A program made the position numbers and the translations under genes. Of a stretch of 64,000 nt of DNA, positions 26,527 through 35,279 are shown piece after piece. The notes beneath the pieces were generated by a model. The model was given only the letters and a program-made list of their open reading frames with translations, did not search any database and was not told where the DNA came from. Every line of letters begins with the position of its first letter. The stretch's first letter is position 1. The DNA is from Rhizobium sp. ARZ01 (GTDB lineage: Bacteria; Pseudomonadota; Alphaproteobacteria; Rhizobiales; Rhizobiaceae). The stretch is taken from NCBI RefSeq assembly GCF_014851675.1, contig NZ_JACVAE010000001.1, positions 1,240,001 through 1,304,000 on the forward strand, read 5' to 3'.

Positions 26527-28062
26527 TCAGGCGAAGCTCCTGCGGCGCGGGGCGACGGCCGTGATTTCCGCGACGGGCGGCAGGCTCTGCAGGACGCGCT
26601 TGGCGGGGAGGATGGCGATGGCCTCGGTGCCTTCGCGCAGCTTTGACTTCAGGATGAACTCGCCGTTGTGCTTGGCAAGGATGGCCTGAACGATCGGCAG
26701 GCCAAGTCCGGTACCCTGCTCGGCGCTCTTGATGGCGATTGCCCCCTGTCCGAAGGCCGAAAGCACGACCGGAATCTCCTCTTCGGCAATGCCCGGACCG
26801 TTGTCGCGGATGGCGATGTACTGGCCGCCGCCAGCGGTCCAGCCGACCTTCACGCTGATCTCGCCGCCCTGCGAGGTGAATTTCACGGCATTGGACAGAA
26901 GGTTCAACACGACCTGCCGCATCGCCTTTTCGTCCGCCCAGACGTCGGGCATGTCGCTTTCGAACTGGTCGGTGATGGTGATATTCTTGGTGCGGGCGCG
27001 CAGTTGCACCATGCCGATGCAGTCTTCGCAGATTTCCACGAGTTGGATCGCCTCTTCCGTCAGATCGTATTTGCCCGCCTCGATACGGGAGAGATCGAGG
27101 ATCTCGTTGATCAGGTTGAGCAGATGCTTGCCCGAGTTGTGGATGTCGGCGGTGTATTCCTTGTAGATCGGATTGTTCAGCGGTCCGAGCACCTCGGTGG
27201 ACATGACCTCGGAAAAGCCGAGAATGGCGTTCAGCGGCGTGCGCAGTTCATGGGACATCGAGGCCAGGAAACGCGATTTTGCGAGATTTGCTTCCTCCGC
27301 GCGGCGGCGGGCCTCGTCCGACATGGATTTCGCCACCTCCAGTTCGGCAATCAGGTCGTCCTTCTCGGACTGGAACGACAGCAGCTGTGTGCTGGTCTGG
27401 CGCAGCCGCTGCGTGATGAAGGTGAGGAAGATGAGTGCGACCGAGACAATGGTCACCATCCCGACGACAATCGGGTCGGGTTCGCGAGCGGCAGAGACGA
27501 CGAGCACCACGACCGTCGGCATAAAAGCGTAGAGGATGGCGTTGCGAAGCATCAATGCGCTCATCGTCGTGACGCACAGTGCGATGAGCAGGGCAGTGCC
27601 CTTATAGAAATCGAAGGCATTGCCGGTGCAGGCGTCGCAGTCCTGCAAGGCGAATCCGGCCCAGGCGATGCCCATCAGGATCTGCGCCAAAAGAAAGTAC
27701 CGTTGCCAGCGCCGGACTTCCTCCGGAACGAGGCCCTTCCGTCGCACATGTTTGGCGAGCAGAACGCCGATGGCATGCAGGCTGAGCGCCAGAATGCCCC
27801 AGGCAATGTATTCGGGGTTGCGGGTCAGATGGAGGCCGAGGCCGACGATCACGAAGATCAAGAGCGGCATCATGAGTGCACCGTGCAGCACGGTGTCGAT
27901 ATAGAGCAGCAGCATTTCGCGCTCGAATGCAGGCGAGGTGCCATTGCTCGTCTGCAGCCGTTCGCGTGTTGCGCGGACGGCCCGCGAGACAGCCTTGTTT
28001 CGATGGCTGCGCGATTTGTCGACAATGATCTTGTCGGTCGTGGTGCTGACGCCGGGACCCAT
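26527..28062 (-). CDS. Sensor histidine kinase, PdhS/PleC/DivJ-like
   Basis: A 511-residue membrane kinase. Six or so helices lie between about 55 and 215 (LYIDTVLHGALMMPLLIFVI ... MVTIVSVALIFLTFIT), followed by a coiled coil of about 30 residues. The H-box is FLASMSHELRTPLNAILGFS (His near 275), then the N box (MRQVVLNLLSNAVKFT), G1 (DNGPGI) and G2 (GTGLGLPI). The H-box and the following SEVMSTEVLGP region match the PdhS/PleC/DivJ class that acts on DivK-type regulators in alphaproteobacteria. A role in cell-cycle or developmental signalling is inferred from that match only. It converges on dgkA. Confidence 0.85.
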   Translation of the reverse strand: MGPGVSTTTDKIIVDKSRSHRNKAVSRAVRATRERLQTSNGTSPAFEREMLLLYIDTVLHGALMMPLLIFVIVGLGLHLTRNPEYIAWGILALSLHAIGVLLAKHVRRKGLVPEEVRRWQRYFLLAQILMGIAWAGFALQDCDACTGNAFDFYKGTALLIALCVTTMSALMLRNAILYAFMPTVVVLVVSAAREPDPIVVGMVTIVSVALIFLTFITQRLRQTSTQLLSFQSEKDDLIAELEVAKSMSDEARRRAEEANLAKSRFLASMSHELRTPLNAILGFSEVMSTEVLGPLNNPIYKEYTADIHNSGKHLLNLINEILDLSRIEAGKYDLTEEAIQLVEICEDCIGMVQLRARTKNITITDQFESDMPDVWADEKAMRQVVLNLLSNAVKFTSQGGEISVKVGWTAGGGQYIAIRDNGPGIAEEEIPVVLSAFGQGAIAIKSAEQGTGLGLPIVQAILAKHNGEFILKSKLREGTEAIAILPAKRVLQSLPPVAEITAVAPRRRSFA

Positions 28063-28252
28063 GAGCTACGCGAAAGTTGTGATCACGACCGAAGAATAGG
28101 GCGGAATTCTTAAGAAGATGCTGCCGGGCATTAGCAATTTGCGAACCATTTCGCAGGTATCGGCGAATGATGCGCCGGAATTGGCCTGAGGCCGTGGCGG
28201 TATGGCAAAATGCGGCATGTAGGCCGGCCCGGGCACGCCTCGGGTATATACG

Positions 28253-28840
28253 ATGTTGAGGGCGGTTCTGGTGCTAAAGGGCATGAAGTGGCGCGACCTT
28301 GTTGTCGCGGCCGCCATTCTGGCATTGATGGTTCTGGTGGCTGCACGGCTGGATGATCCCGCAGGCACCGACCTGTTCAGCGGAACAGCACGCGCGGCCG
28401 ACGGTGATACGCTGACGATGAGCGGACGCCGCATCAGACTTTCGGGGATGGATGCGCCGGAACTCGCGCAGCCCTGCCGAAGGGATGACACGGAGTGGTA
28501 TTGCGGCGCTGCTGCGCGCTCGCACCTGGCCGAGTTGATTCGCCGCGGCGCTATCACCTGCAACTTCAAAGGAACAGATCGATACAATCGGACGCTGGCG
28601 CGTTGCCGGGCCGGCGAGGATGATTTGGGCGAGCGCATGGTGCGCGATGGTCTTGCGGTTTCCTACGGCGACTACGAGGGTGCGGAGGCCCTCGCGCGGG
28701 CGGAGCGCAAGGGGCTCTGGAGCGGAACATTCGAGCGGCCGCAGGAATGGCGCCGCCAGCACGGCCGGCCGCAAGAGGAGCCCCACGAGGCAGACGGAGG
28801 ATACTTGACGATGGTGCTGCGGCTGATCGGTCTGGATTGA
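28253..28840 (+). CDS. Thermonuclease-family (SNase-like) protein
   Basis: A 195-residue nuclease-fold protein with an N-terminal membrane or signal segment (about 14-30, LVVAAAILALMVLVAA), so probably exported or anchored. The SNase core shows AADGDTLTMSGRRIRLSGMD (about 46-65) followed by APELAQPC and DRYNRTLARC (about 107-116). The Asp, Arg and Glu positions fit the Ca2+-dependent active site. RAERKGLWSG closes the domain. The uracil-DNA glycosylase gene follows 14 bases downstream, suggesting co-transcription. Confidence 0.88.
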   Translation: MLRAVLVLKGMKWRDLVVAAAILALMVLVAARLDDPAGTDLFSGTARAADGDTLTMSGRRIRLSGMDAPELAQPCRRDDTEWYCGAAARSHLAELIRRGAITCNFKGTDRYNRTLARCRAGEDDLGERMVRDGLAVSYGDYEGAEALARAERKGLWSGTFERPQEWRRQHGRPQEEPHEADGGYLTMVLRLIGLD

Positions 28841-28854
28841 CAGGAGCCTTTGCT

Positions 28855-29505
28855 ATGGCGGGGCCAGTTACGGAGGAACATCTGGCGGAAATCGAGGCAT
28901 TGAGAGCGTCGATTGCAGCCTGCCGCATTTGCCGTGACCAGCCGCTGGGTGGTTCACAGTTCCGTCTTCCGCACGAACCAAGGCCCGTGGCCGTCCTCTC
29001 CGAGACCGCGAGGATCCTGATTGCCGGGCAGGCACCGGGCTTGCGCGTGCACGAGACCGGCCTGCCATTCAACGATGCTTCCGGCGACCGCCTGCGCGAC
29101 TGGTTGCAAGTGGACCGCGACCAGTTCTACGACCGAAGCCTCTTTGCGATCGTGCCCATGGGGTTCTGCTTTCCCGGTTACGACGACAAGGGCAGCGACC
29201 TGCCGCCGAGGCGGGAATGTGCGCCGCAATGGCGGACGAAGGTGCTGGCGGCGATGCCGCAGATCGAGCTTGTGCTGGCGGTCGGCCAGTATGCGCAAAG
29301 ATGGCACCTGGGGGCATTGCGAGGTAAGTCGATGACCGAGACCGTGATGGCGTGGCGACGCTTTCTGGCCCGCAACGAGGGGCCACCGGTGCTGCCGCTC
29401 CCCCATCCGAGCTGGCGCAACACCGGCTGGTTGAAGCGCAATCCATGGTTTGCGGAGGAATTGCTTCCGGAACTCCGAAAGCGGGTGAAAACCTTAATCG
29501 TTTAA
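28855..29505 (+). CDS. Family-4-like uracil-DNA glycosylase with probable Fe-S cluster
   Basis: A 216-residue base-excision-repair enzyme that removes uracil from DNA. Four cysteines (Cys23, Cys26 in ACRICRD; Cys105 in GFCFPG; Cys122 in RRECAPQW) match the 4Fe-4S layout of family 4/5-type glycosylases. Motif A is IAGQAPGLRVHETGLPFND (57-75) and the Ser/His motif is LPHPSWRN near 183. The ATG at 28855 has CAGGAG upstream; the frame is open upstream through the end of the SNase gene but is not coding there. The exact subfamily is not certain. Confidence 0.88.
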   Translation: MAGPVTEEHLAEIEALRASIAACRICRDQPLGGSQFRLPHEPRPVAVLSETARILIAGQAPGLRVHETGLPFNDASGDRLRDWLQVDRDQFYDRSLFAIVPMGFCFPGYDDKGSDLPPRRECAPQWRTKVLAAMPQIELVLAVGQYAQRWHLGALRGKSMTETVMAWRRFLARNEGPPVLPLPHPSWRNTGWLKRNPWFAEELLPELRKRVKTLIV

Positions 29506-29572
29506 AAAATGGTTCTTTCTTTCGCCACGAGAGTCGTCTTAATAGAAAATTCGTTTCAAAAGGGAAGCATCC

Positions 29573-30058
29573 ATGGATCGCCTCGACCGCAAGATACTGC
29601 GCCTGCTGCAGGAAGATTCGACACTTGCCGTGGCGGATCTTGCGAAGAAGGTCGGCCTGTCCACGACGCCTTGCTGGCGCCGTATCCAGAAGATGGAAGA
29701 GGACGGCGTCATCCGCCGTCGTGTGGCGCTCCTCGATCCCGTCAAGGTCAATACCAAGGTCACAGTTTTTGTTTCGATCCGCACGAGCGTTCACTCGACG
29801 GAATGGCTGAAGCGCTTCTCGGAAGTGGTGGTCGATTTCCCCGAAGTGGTGGAGTTCTACCGCATGAGCGGCGATGTGGACTATCTGCTGCGTGTCGTGG
29901 TTCCCGACATCGCCGCCTACGACGCGTTCTACAAGAGGCTGATCGCCCGCATCGAGATCCGCGACGTTTCCTCGAGCTTCGCGATGGAGCAGATCAAGTA
30001 CACGACCGAACTTCCGCTCGACTACATGATGGTGGACAGCAAATCGGCCGACGACTGA
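29573..30058 (+). CDS. Lrp/AsnC-family transcriptional regulator
   Basis: A 161-residue regulator. The N-terminal winged helix-turn-helix (MDRLDRKILRLLQEDSTLAV, then KVGLSTTPCWRRIQKMEEDG) is followed by a RAM ligand-binding domain from about 65 (VTVFVSIRTSVHS; VEFYRMSGDVDYLLRVVVPD). It probably binds an amino acid and works as an octamer, as is usual in the family. It stands alone; no target can be named from the neighbours. Confidence 0.95.
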   Translation: MDRLDRKILRLLQEDSTLAVADLAKKVGLSTTPCWRRIQKMEEDGVIRRRVALLDPVKVNTKVTVFVSIRTSVHSTEWLKRFSEVVVDFPEVVEFYRMSGDVDYLLRVVVPDIAAYDAFYKRLIARIEIRDVSSSFAMEQIKYTTELPLDYMMVDSKSADD

Positions 30059-30140
30059 TCGAGTTGTCCAGGGGCGCGAGCGGGAGTGATCCCAAGCGGG
30101 GCCGAAAATCCATCACCGAGCGGCAACGGGGAGGATGGCG

Positions 30141-31067
30141 ATGCGTACCGAGCAAGGCGTTTTGCGCACATCGATCGCGGTCACGGTCGTCGTGGCCGCC
30201 TTCGGGATCGGGTTCGGGTTGCTGTCAGGATCGTTCTCGATCGCGTTCGACGGGGTCTACGCACTGGCGGATGCAGGCATGACGGTGCTGGCGCTCTGGG
30301 TTTCCAGCCTGATCTTGAAGTCGTCGCAAGGGGTGGCGCCCACAGGCCGGTTTGCAAGGCGCTTCACAATGGGGTTCTGGCATCTCGAGCCGATGGTGCT
30401 CGGGGTGAACGGCGCGCTGCTGATCACCGTTTCGATCTATGCCTTCATCAATGCGATTTTCAGCATCCTTGCCGGTGGGCGGGACCTGGAGTTCGGCTTT
30501 GCGATCGCCTATGCGGTCGTAACGCTTGCCGCCTGCGCCGCCATGGCGCTCATCGGATGGCGCGCCAACCGGACCTTGCGTTCGGATTTCGTGTCCCTCG
30601 ACGTCAAAGCATGGCTGATGTCTGGTGGGATTACGGCGGCATTACTGATCGCCTTCGTCATCGGATATGCCATCGAGGGCACGCAATATGGCTGGATCGC
30701 TCCCTATATCGACCCGGCTGTCCTGGCCCTCATCTGTCTGGTGATCATTCCGTTGCCGATCAGTACCGTACAGCAGGCGCTGGCCGACATCCTCCTGATG
30801 GCGCCGCCGGATCTACAGAAGCATGTTGACCGCGTGGCCGCAGAGACAGTGAAACGGCTAGGCTTCCTGTCCTACCGTGCCTATGTCGCAAGGGTCGGGC
30901 GGTCGCGGGAGATTGAGCTTTACTTCATCGTGCCGCCGAACCAGCCGGCCAGGACGATCGAGGAGTGGGATCGCATCCGCGACGCGATCGGGGACGCGAT
31001 CGGCGGCGACGTCGACAATCGCTGGCTGACGATTGCATTCACCGCCGATCCCGAGTGGGCGGGGTGA
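30141..31067 (+). CDS. Cation diffusion facilitator (CDF)-like membrane protein with an atypical metal site
   Basis: A 308-residue protein with six helices and a C-terminal cytoplasmic domain, as in CDF metal exporters. However, the TM2 site reads FDGVYALADAG where active CDFs have D-x-x-(H/D)-x-x-x-D, so Tyr replaces the second ligand. The TM5 site reads SLDVKAWLMSGG instead of HxxxD. Metal selectivity, or even metal transport, is therefore uncertain. I chose the ATG at 30141 because GGAGG lies 6 bases before it; the ATG at 30135 directly abuts that site. It converges on a dehydrogenase gene. Confidence 0.8.
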   Translation: MRTEQGVLRTSIAVTVVVAAFGIGFGLLSGSFSIAFDGVYALADAGMTVLALWVSSLILKSSQGVAPTGRFARRFTMGFWHLEPMVLGVNGALLITVSIYAFINAIFSILAGGRDLEFGFAIAYAVVTLAACAAMALIGWRANRTLRSDFVSLDVKAWLMSGGITAALLIAFVIGYAIEGTQYGWIAPYIDPAVLALICLVIIPLPISTVQQALADILLMAPPDLQKHVDRVAAETVKRLGFLSYRAYVARVGRSREIELYFIVPPNQPARTIEEWDRIRDAIGDAIGGDVDNRWLTIAFTADPEWAG

Positions 31068-31109
31068 TCGTTCCGACCCTGGGGTGGGTCGAAAGTCACA
31101 AGCTGTCTG

Positions 31110-31982
31110 TCACTTGCGCTCGAGCCGGGCGAGCAAAGAGGAGGTATCCCAGCGGCTGCCGCCCATGTCCTGTACGTCGCCGTAGAACTGGTCGACGATG
31201 GCGGTGACCGGCAGCTTGGCGCCGTTGCGCCGAGCCTCGGCGAGCACGATGCCGAGGTCCTTGCGCATCCAGTCGACGGCGAAGCCGAAGTCGTACTTGC
31301 CTTCATTCATCGTCTTGTGGCGGTTTTCCATCTGCCAGGAGCCGGCGGCGCCCTTGGAGATCACCTCGACCACCTTCTCGATGTCAAGGCCGGCCCGCTT
31401 GCCGAAATGGATACCCTCGGCGAGCCCCTGCACGAGGCCGGCAATGCAGATCTGGTTGATCATCTTGGTGAGCTGGCCGGCGCCGGCGGGACCCATCAGG
31501 CCGACCATGCGGGCATAGGCGTCGATGACCGGCCTTGCCTTATCGAAGGTCGCCTGGTCGCCGCCGCACATGACGGTCAGCACGCCGTTCTCTGCTCCCG
31601 CCTGGCCGCCGGAGACAGGTGCGTCGACAAAGCCGCAGCCGCGAGCCTTGGCTGCCTCGTGAAGCTCGCGGGCGACCTCTGCCGAAGCGGTCGTGTTGTC
31701 GACCAGGATCGCACCGGACTTCATGCCGGCGAGTGCGCCGTCCTTACCTATGGTAACGGAGCGCAGGTCGTCGTCGTTGCCGACACAGACGAAGACGAAA
31801 TCAGCGCCTTCGGCCGCCGCCGCAGGTGTGGGTGCTGCCTTGCCGCCGAACTGCGCCGCCCACTTCTCGGCCTTGGCGAAGGTGCGATTGTAGACGGTGA
31901 CGTCGTGGCCGCCCTTGACCTTGAGATGGCCCGCCATGGGGTAGCCCATAACGCCGAGGCCGATGAACGCGACATTTGCCAT
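31110..31982 (-). CDS. 3-hydroxyisobutyrate dehydrogenase-family NAD(P)-dependent oxidoreductase
   Basis: A 290-residue beta-hydroxyacid dehydrogenase. The N-terminal nucleotide fold is MANVAFIGLGVMGYPMAGHL, with the family signature immediately following the Gly motif. The substrate-binding patch is FVDAPVSGGQAGAENGVLTV near 120, and the catalytic Lys region is GAGQLTKMINQICIAG near 170. It could act on 3-hydroxyisobutyrate, tartronate semialdehyde or succinic semialdehyde; the neighbours do not decide this. The start at 31982 is supported by AGGAGAAT upstream. Confidence 0.9.
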   Translation of the reverse strand: MANVAFIGLGVMGYPMAGHLKVKGGHDVTVYNRTFAKAEKWAAQFGGKAAPTPAAAAEGADFVFVCVGNDDDLRSVTIGKDGALAGMKSGAILVDNTTASAEVARELHEAAKARGCGFVDAPVSGGQAGAENGVLTVMCGGDQATFDKARPVIDAYARMVGLMGPAGAGQLTKMINQICIAGLVQGLAEGIHFGKRAGLDIEKVVEVISKGAAGSWQMENRHKTMNEGKYDFGFAVDWMRKDLGIVLAEARRNGAKLPVTAIVDQFYGDVQDMGGSRWDTSSLLARLERK

Positions 31983-32278
31983 GCTGGATTCTCCTCTGTA
32001 GCTATCCGTGATGTATCGGAAACCGATCATCGGCGAAAGTACGCGTGCAGGCGCGGGGAGGGAGCCGTGAAAAGCGAGTGCCGGGAGGAGAGAGGATCGT
32101 CCGGTCGTGGGATCAGGCGCCGGTGTTCAATTGGGACAGCCGTGCGCGCGCCTTGCCGGACTCAACGTATCGGTTGCAGCTTCCATCGCGCGGTGGTCCT
32201 ATACGAAGATGTCTGCGCGAGCGTATGGTTCTCCACGAAAAGTGTCTACGAACCGGATGGTAACGCAGAGTTGCGCAA
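31983..32278. other. Intergenic region between the dehydrogenase and methyltransferase genes
   Basis: About 300 bases. It holds the dehydrogenase promoter region on its left and the 3' side of the methyltransferase gene on its right. I see no gene, strong hairpin or repeat. Confidence 0.6.
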
Positions 32279-33100
32279 TCAGCTTTCGCCATTGTACTTC
32301 GCCACGACAAGATGCCCGGCAATCGGCTGGCCTTCTTCCATCCGCACGGTGATGTCGGTCAGCTCGACAACCTCGAACCCGGTCGCCGCCAGCCGCTGGC
32401 GAACATATTCCTCGGCATGGGCGAAGCGCTGGTGCGGACCGACTATGAAACTGCGGCCGGCAAGGACATCGGCTGGCAGCGTCTCGGAGGAGAAGATGAA
32501 GAGGCCGTCGGGCAGGAGATTGTCGGCGGCGCCGAAGAACAGCGGCTCAAGCGCACCCAGATAGGGCAGGACGTCGGTGGCGGTAATCAGGTCGAACGCT
32601 TCGTCGTCGTTGTCGTCCAGGAAATCGACGGCCTCGGCGACATAGAGTGTCTCGTAGAGATCCTTTTCATGGGCGGCCTCGACCATGTTTTCCGACAGGT
32701 CAATGCCGGTGATATCGTCAGCCATGTCGCGTAGGGTGCCGCCGGTGAGTCCCGTGCCGCAACCGAGATCGAGCATCCGCTTGAAGGGACCAAGGCCGAG
32801 CGCCTGCAGGCGCTGGCGCACGAGGACTGGCACCGCATAGCCGAGTTGCTCCACGAGCACGTCCTCGAACACTTCGGCATGCTGATCGAAGAGCGTGGTG
32901 ACATAGGCGTCCGGCGCCTTTTCCGGGGTCTCGCCACGGCCCATCGAGGCCAGGCGTACGGCGGCGCCGCCGTGATCCTCCGGGTCGAGTGCCAGGACTT
33001 CCGCATAGGCTTTCGCCGCTGCGTCGAAATCGCCGGACTTCTCGAGGGCGAGGGCGCGGTTGTAGGCTTCCGCAAGCGCTTCTTCGTCGATTTTTTTCAT
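32279..33100 (-). CDS. TPR-containing class I SAM-dependent methyltransferase
   Basis: A 273-residue protein. Residues about 5-45 form a tetratricopeptide repeat (EEALAEAYNRALALEKSGDF, AKAYAEVLALDPEDHGGA). A Rossmann methyltransferase follows, with motif I MLDLGCGTGLTGG near 110, DITGIDLSENMVEAA near 130 and DLITATDVLPYLG near 170. The substrate is unknown. The start is set at Met 33100 (MKKIDEEAL); ATG 33112 is an alternative, and neither has a strong ribosome site. It is divergent from the DUF2270 gene. Confidence 0.85.
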   Translation of the reverse strand: MKKIDEEALAEAYNRALALEKSGDFDAAAKAYAEVLALDPEDHGGAAVRLASMGRGETPEKAPDAYVTTLFDQHAEVFEDVLVEQLGYAVPVLVRQRLQALGLGPFKRMLDLGCGTGLTGGTLRDMADDITGIDLSENMVEAAHEKDLYETLYVAEAVDFLDDNDDEAFDLITATDVLPYLGALEPLFFGAADNLLPDGLFIFSSETLPADVLAGRSFIVGPHQRFAHAEEYVRQRLAATGFEVVELTDITVRMEEGQPIAGHLVVAKYNGES

Positions 33101-33243
33101 GGAGGGTCTCATAGGGCCGGTGAACCCGTTTGGCAATGATGACCAGCGCCTCCATCCGGCTGGTGTCGAAATTGACATTTCACAAGCGGATCAAAGAAGA
33201 GCATTATCTCGTTCAAGCAAAAGAGGAATTAGGAGGAAGGCCG

Positions 33244-33966
33244 ATGGCGGGCGAGGTGACCGCGCTTTCCACGCAACCGGACGAGGGACAGATTCCGTCG
33301 CCACATCTTCCGGCATCGTCGACCGAGGCGATCAATCTGATGGTTCACTACTATCGTGGTGAACTGGGGCGCATGGCGGGCTGGCGTGACCGGATCGATC
33401 GTACGACGAACTGGGCGATCACGGTGGTCGCCGCCATGCTCTCTATTTCGCTTTCGACGCCGAGTTCGCATCACGGTGTACTGCTTTTCGCCATGCTGCT
33501 AATTTCGCTCCTGCTTCTGATCGAGGCGCGGCGCTACCGCTTCTTCGACGTTTATCGGGCGCGGGTGCGGCAGATCGAGAAGAAGTACTTTGCGGAATTC
33601 CTCGAGCCGCGCGGCGATCTGTCTACCGACTGGGCCGCGGCGATCGCCAAGAGCCTGCGCAAACCGGAGTTTCTCATCGGCTATCGGGAGGCCGCCTGCC
33701 GCCGGCTGCGACGGAACTATTCCTGGATGTACCTGATCCTGCTTCTCGCCTGGGCGCTGAAGATCTCGTCCTCGACGATGACGGAGGCCGGGCCCTTCGA
33801 CGTCGCGCTGTCCGTCCATCAGGTGCTGAAGAACGCAGCCCTCGGCCCCATCCCCGGCGGTGCCGTGCTCGTCATCGTCGCCGCGTTCTATTTTCTCGTT
33901 GTCGCAGCCGTTCTGCACGAGGAACCCTCCGAGGGGGAACGCGTGCGCGGCGAGGCGCATGTCTAG
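33244..33966 (+). CDS. DUF2270 membrane protein
   Basis: A 240-residue protein with DUF2270 features: MVHYYRGELGRMAGWRDRID, then RTTNWAITVVAAML. Hydrophobic segments lie at about 56-90, one near 160-175 and one at the C-terminus. The family is found in bacteria and archaea and its function is unknown. AGGAGG 8 bases before the ATG at 33244 fixes this start; the longer frame from 33130 is not needed. Confidence 0.9.
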   Translation: MAGEVTALSTQPDEGQIPSPHLPASSTEAINLMVHYYRGELGRMAGWRDRIDRTTNWAITVVAAMLSISLSTPSSHHGVLLFAMLLISLLLLIEARRYRFFDVYRARVRQIEKKYFAEFLEPRGDLSTDWAAAIAKSLRKPEFLIGYREAACRRLRRNYSWMYLILLLAWALKISSSTMTEAGPFDVALSVHQVLKNAALGPIPGGAVLVIVAAFYFLVVAAVLHEEPSEGERVRGEAHV

Positions 33967-34025
33967 CGCAACCGCCATGATCCGACGCACTGCCTGGCGC
34001 GACGGTGACAGTGGTCGAACTGGTG

Positions 34026-34292
34026 TCAGTGCAGGATGAACTCTCCCTTCAGCGTCCTCCATTCGGTCGCGGAGATCAGCTTTCTGTGCACATAGCGCAC
34101 CGAATGAAGCGGTCCATCGAGCTGTTCTTGCCAGAACTTCAGGAACTGGCGCATTTCGGGAAACTCCGGAGCAAGGTCGTAATGCTGCCAGACATAGGTT
34201 TGCAGCAACAGCGGATGGTCCGGCAAGTGGTAAAGGATCTGGGCCGTCGTCAGGCCGTAGCCTTTCAGCTGCAGTTCCAAGTCCTGTGTCAT
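34026..34292 (-). CDS. Usg-like family protein
   Basis: An 88-residue soluble protein of the Usg family found widely in alphaproteobacteria, with LQLKGYGLTTAQILYHLPDH near the N-terminus and VRYVHRKLISATEWRTLKGE at the end. Its biochemical function is unknown. The start at 34292 (MTQDLELQLKG) was preferred over Met 34304. It is on the same strand as the ABC importer, 157 bases downstream of it. A palindrome upstream may regulate it. Confidence 0.88.
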   Translation of the reverse strand: MTQDLELQLKGYGLTTAQILYHLPDHPLLLQTYVWQHYDLAPEFPEMRQFLKFWQEQLDGPLHSVRYVHRKLISATEWRTLKGEFILH

Positions 34293-34348
34293 CAGGGACC
34301 TCAATTAGTCGGAATGATGGTCCCTATGATTGAGCCACGGGGGTAGTA

Positions 34349-34365
34349 AATCAATCGTTGATTTT
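34349..34365. promoter_or_regulatory. Palindrome upstream of usg
   Basis: AAATCAA-TCG-TTGATTT is a perfect 7-3-7 palindrome 57 bases before the usg start codon, in an AT-rich island between usg and the ABC permease gene. It is a possible regulator site. Confidence 0.4.
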
Positions 34366-34448
34366 TACATGGTGTGAAAATTAAACGTGCAAAATCAGAA
34401 CCTTGGCAGCAGTTTCAGCCGAGTGCTGCCAAGAAAAGCCTCAGCTTC

Positions 34449-35279
34449 TCAGCGCTTGAGGTGACGGGTCAGCCGCGCTTCCAGCCATGCCCAGAGGTTG
34501 CGCATGATCTCGACGATCATCAGGTAGAGCAGCGCTGCCCAGAGATAGGTCTGGTAGTCGAAGGTGCGCGAGAAGGCGCGCCGCGTTTCGCCCATGAGGT
34601 CGAAGACGGTGACGATCGCGACGATGGCCGAGCCCTTGATCATCAGGATGATCTCGTTGCCGTAGGGTCGAAGCGCCACGATCAGTGCCTGCGGCAGGAT
34701 GATCTTGAAGAACGTGATCCGCTTCGGCAGTCCGAGTGAGGCTGCCCCTTCGTGCTGCCCGCGCGGCACGCTCTCGATGGCGCCGCGCAGGATTTCGGCC
34801 TGGTAGGCGGCGGTATTGAGGGTGAAGGTGAGCAGCGCGCAGTTCCAGGCATCACGGAAGAAACCCCATAGGCCAAGCGCCTTGAGTTCCGCCGAGAAAC
34901 TGCCAAGCCCGTAATAGACGAGGAAGAGTTGCGTCAGCAGCGGAGTGCCGCGGAAGAAATAGACATAGGCGAAGGCGGGCCAGGAGAGCAGCTTGTTTTT
35001 CGACATCCGGGCGAAGGCGAGCGGCAGCGAGACCAGCGCCCCGAGCGAGATCGAAATTGCGACAAGCAGCAGCGTCACGCCAAGGCCAGAGAGGTAGCTC
35101 GGGCCGTACTTGGCGAACTTGGCCGGGTCCCAGCCATTGACCACGGTCAGGAATATGCCGACGGTGAGCGCCAGCCAGACGCCAAGCGCAACGCTGCCGA
35201 CAAACCGCGACAGCGTATAGGGTTGCGGCGGGGCGGGTGGCGGAGCCTGCGGCGGAATGAGAGTGGCAGCAACGCTCAT
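34449..35279 (-). CDS. Polar amino-acid ABC importer permease (HisM/OccM-like)
   Basis: A 276-residue permease. It has an N-terminal Pro-rich cytoplasmic tail (PPQAPPPAPPQP), then about five helices. The His/Glu/Gln/Arg-TM signature is YFFRGTPLLTQLFLVYYGLG near 125-145, and the EAA loop region is ESVPRGQHEGAASLGLPKRI near 195. It overlaps the upstream permease gene by 4 bases and works with it as a heterodimer. No ATPase gene follows; usg is next. Confidence 0.92.
   Translation of the reverse strand: MSVAATLIPPQAPPPAPPQPYTLSRFVGSVALGVWLALTVGIFLTVVNGWDPAKFAKYGPSYLSGLGVTLLLVAISISLGALVSLPLAFARMSKNKLLSWPAFAYVYFFRGTPLLTQLFLVYYGLGSFSAELKALGLWGFFRDAWNCALLTFTLNTAAYQAEILRGAIESVPRGQHEGAASLGLPKRITFFKIILPQALIVALRPYGNEIILMIKGSAIVAIVTVFDLMGETRRAFSRTFDYQTYLWAALLYLMIVEIMRNLWAWLEARLTRHLKR

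Noticed and set aside
30086-30829. Frame overlapping the CDF-like gene in another phase
   Set aside because: It has low-complexity composition with no helices or domain, while the other frame gives a six-helix CDF-like protein.
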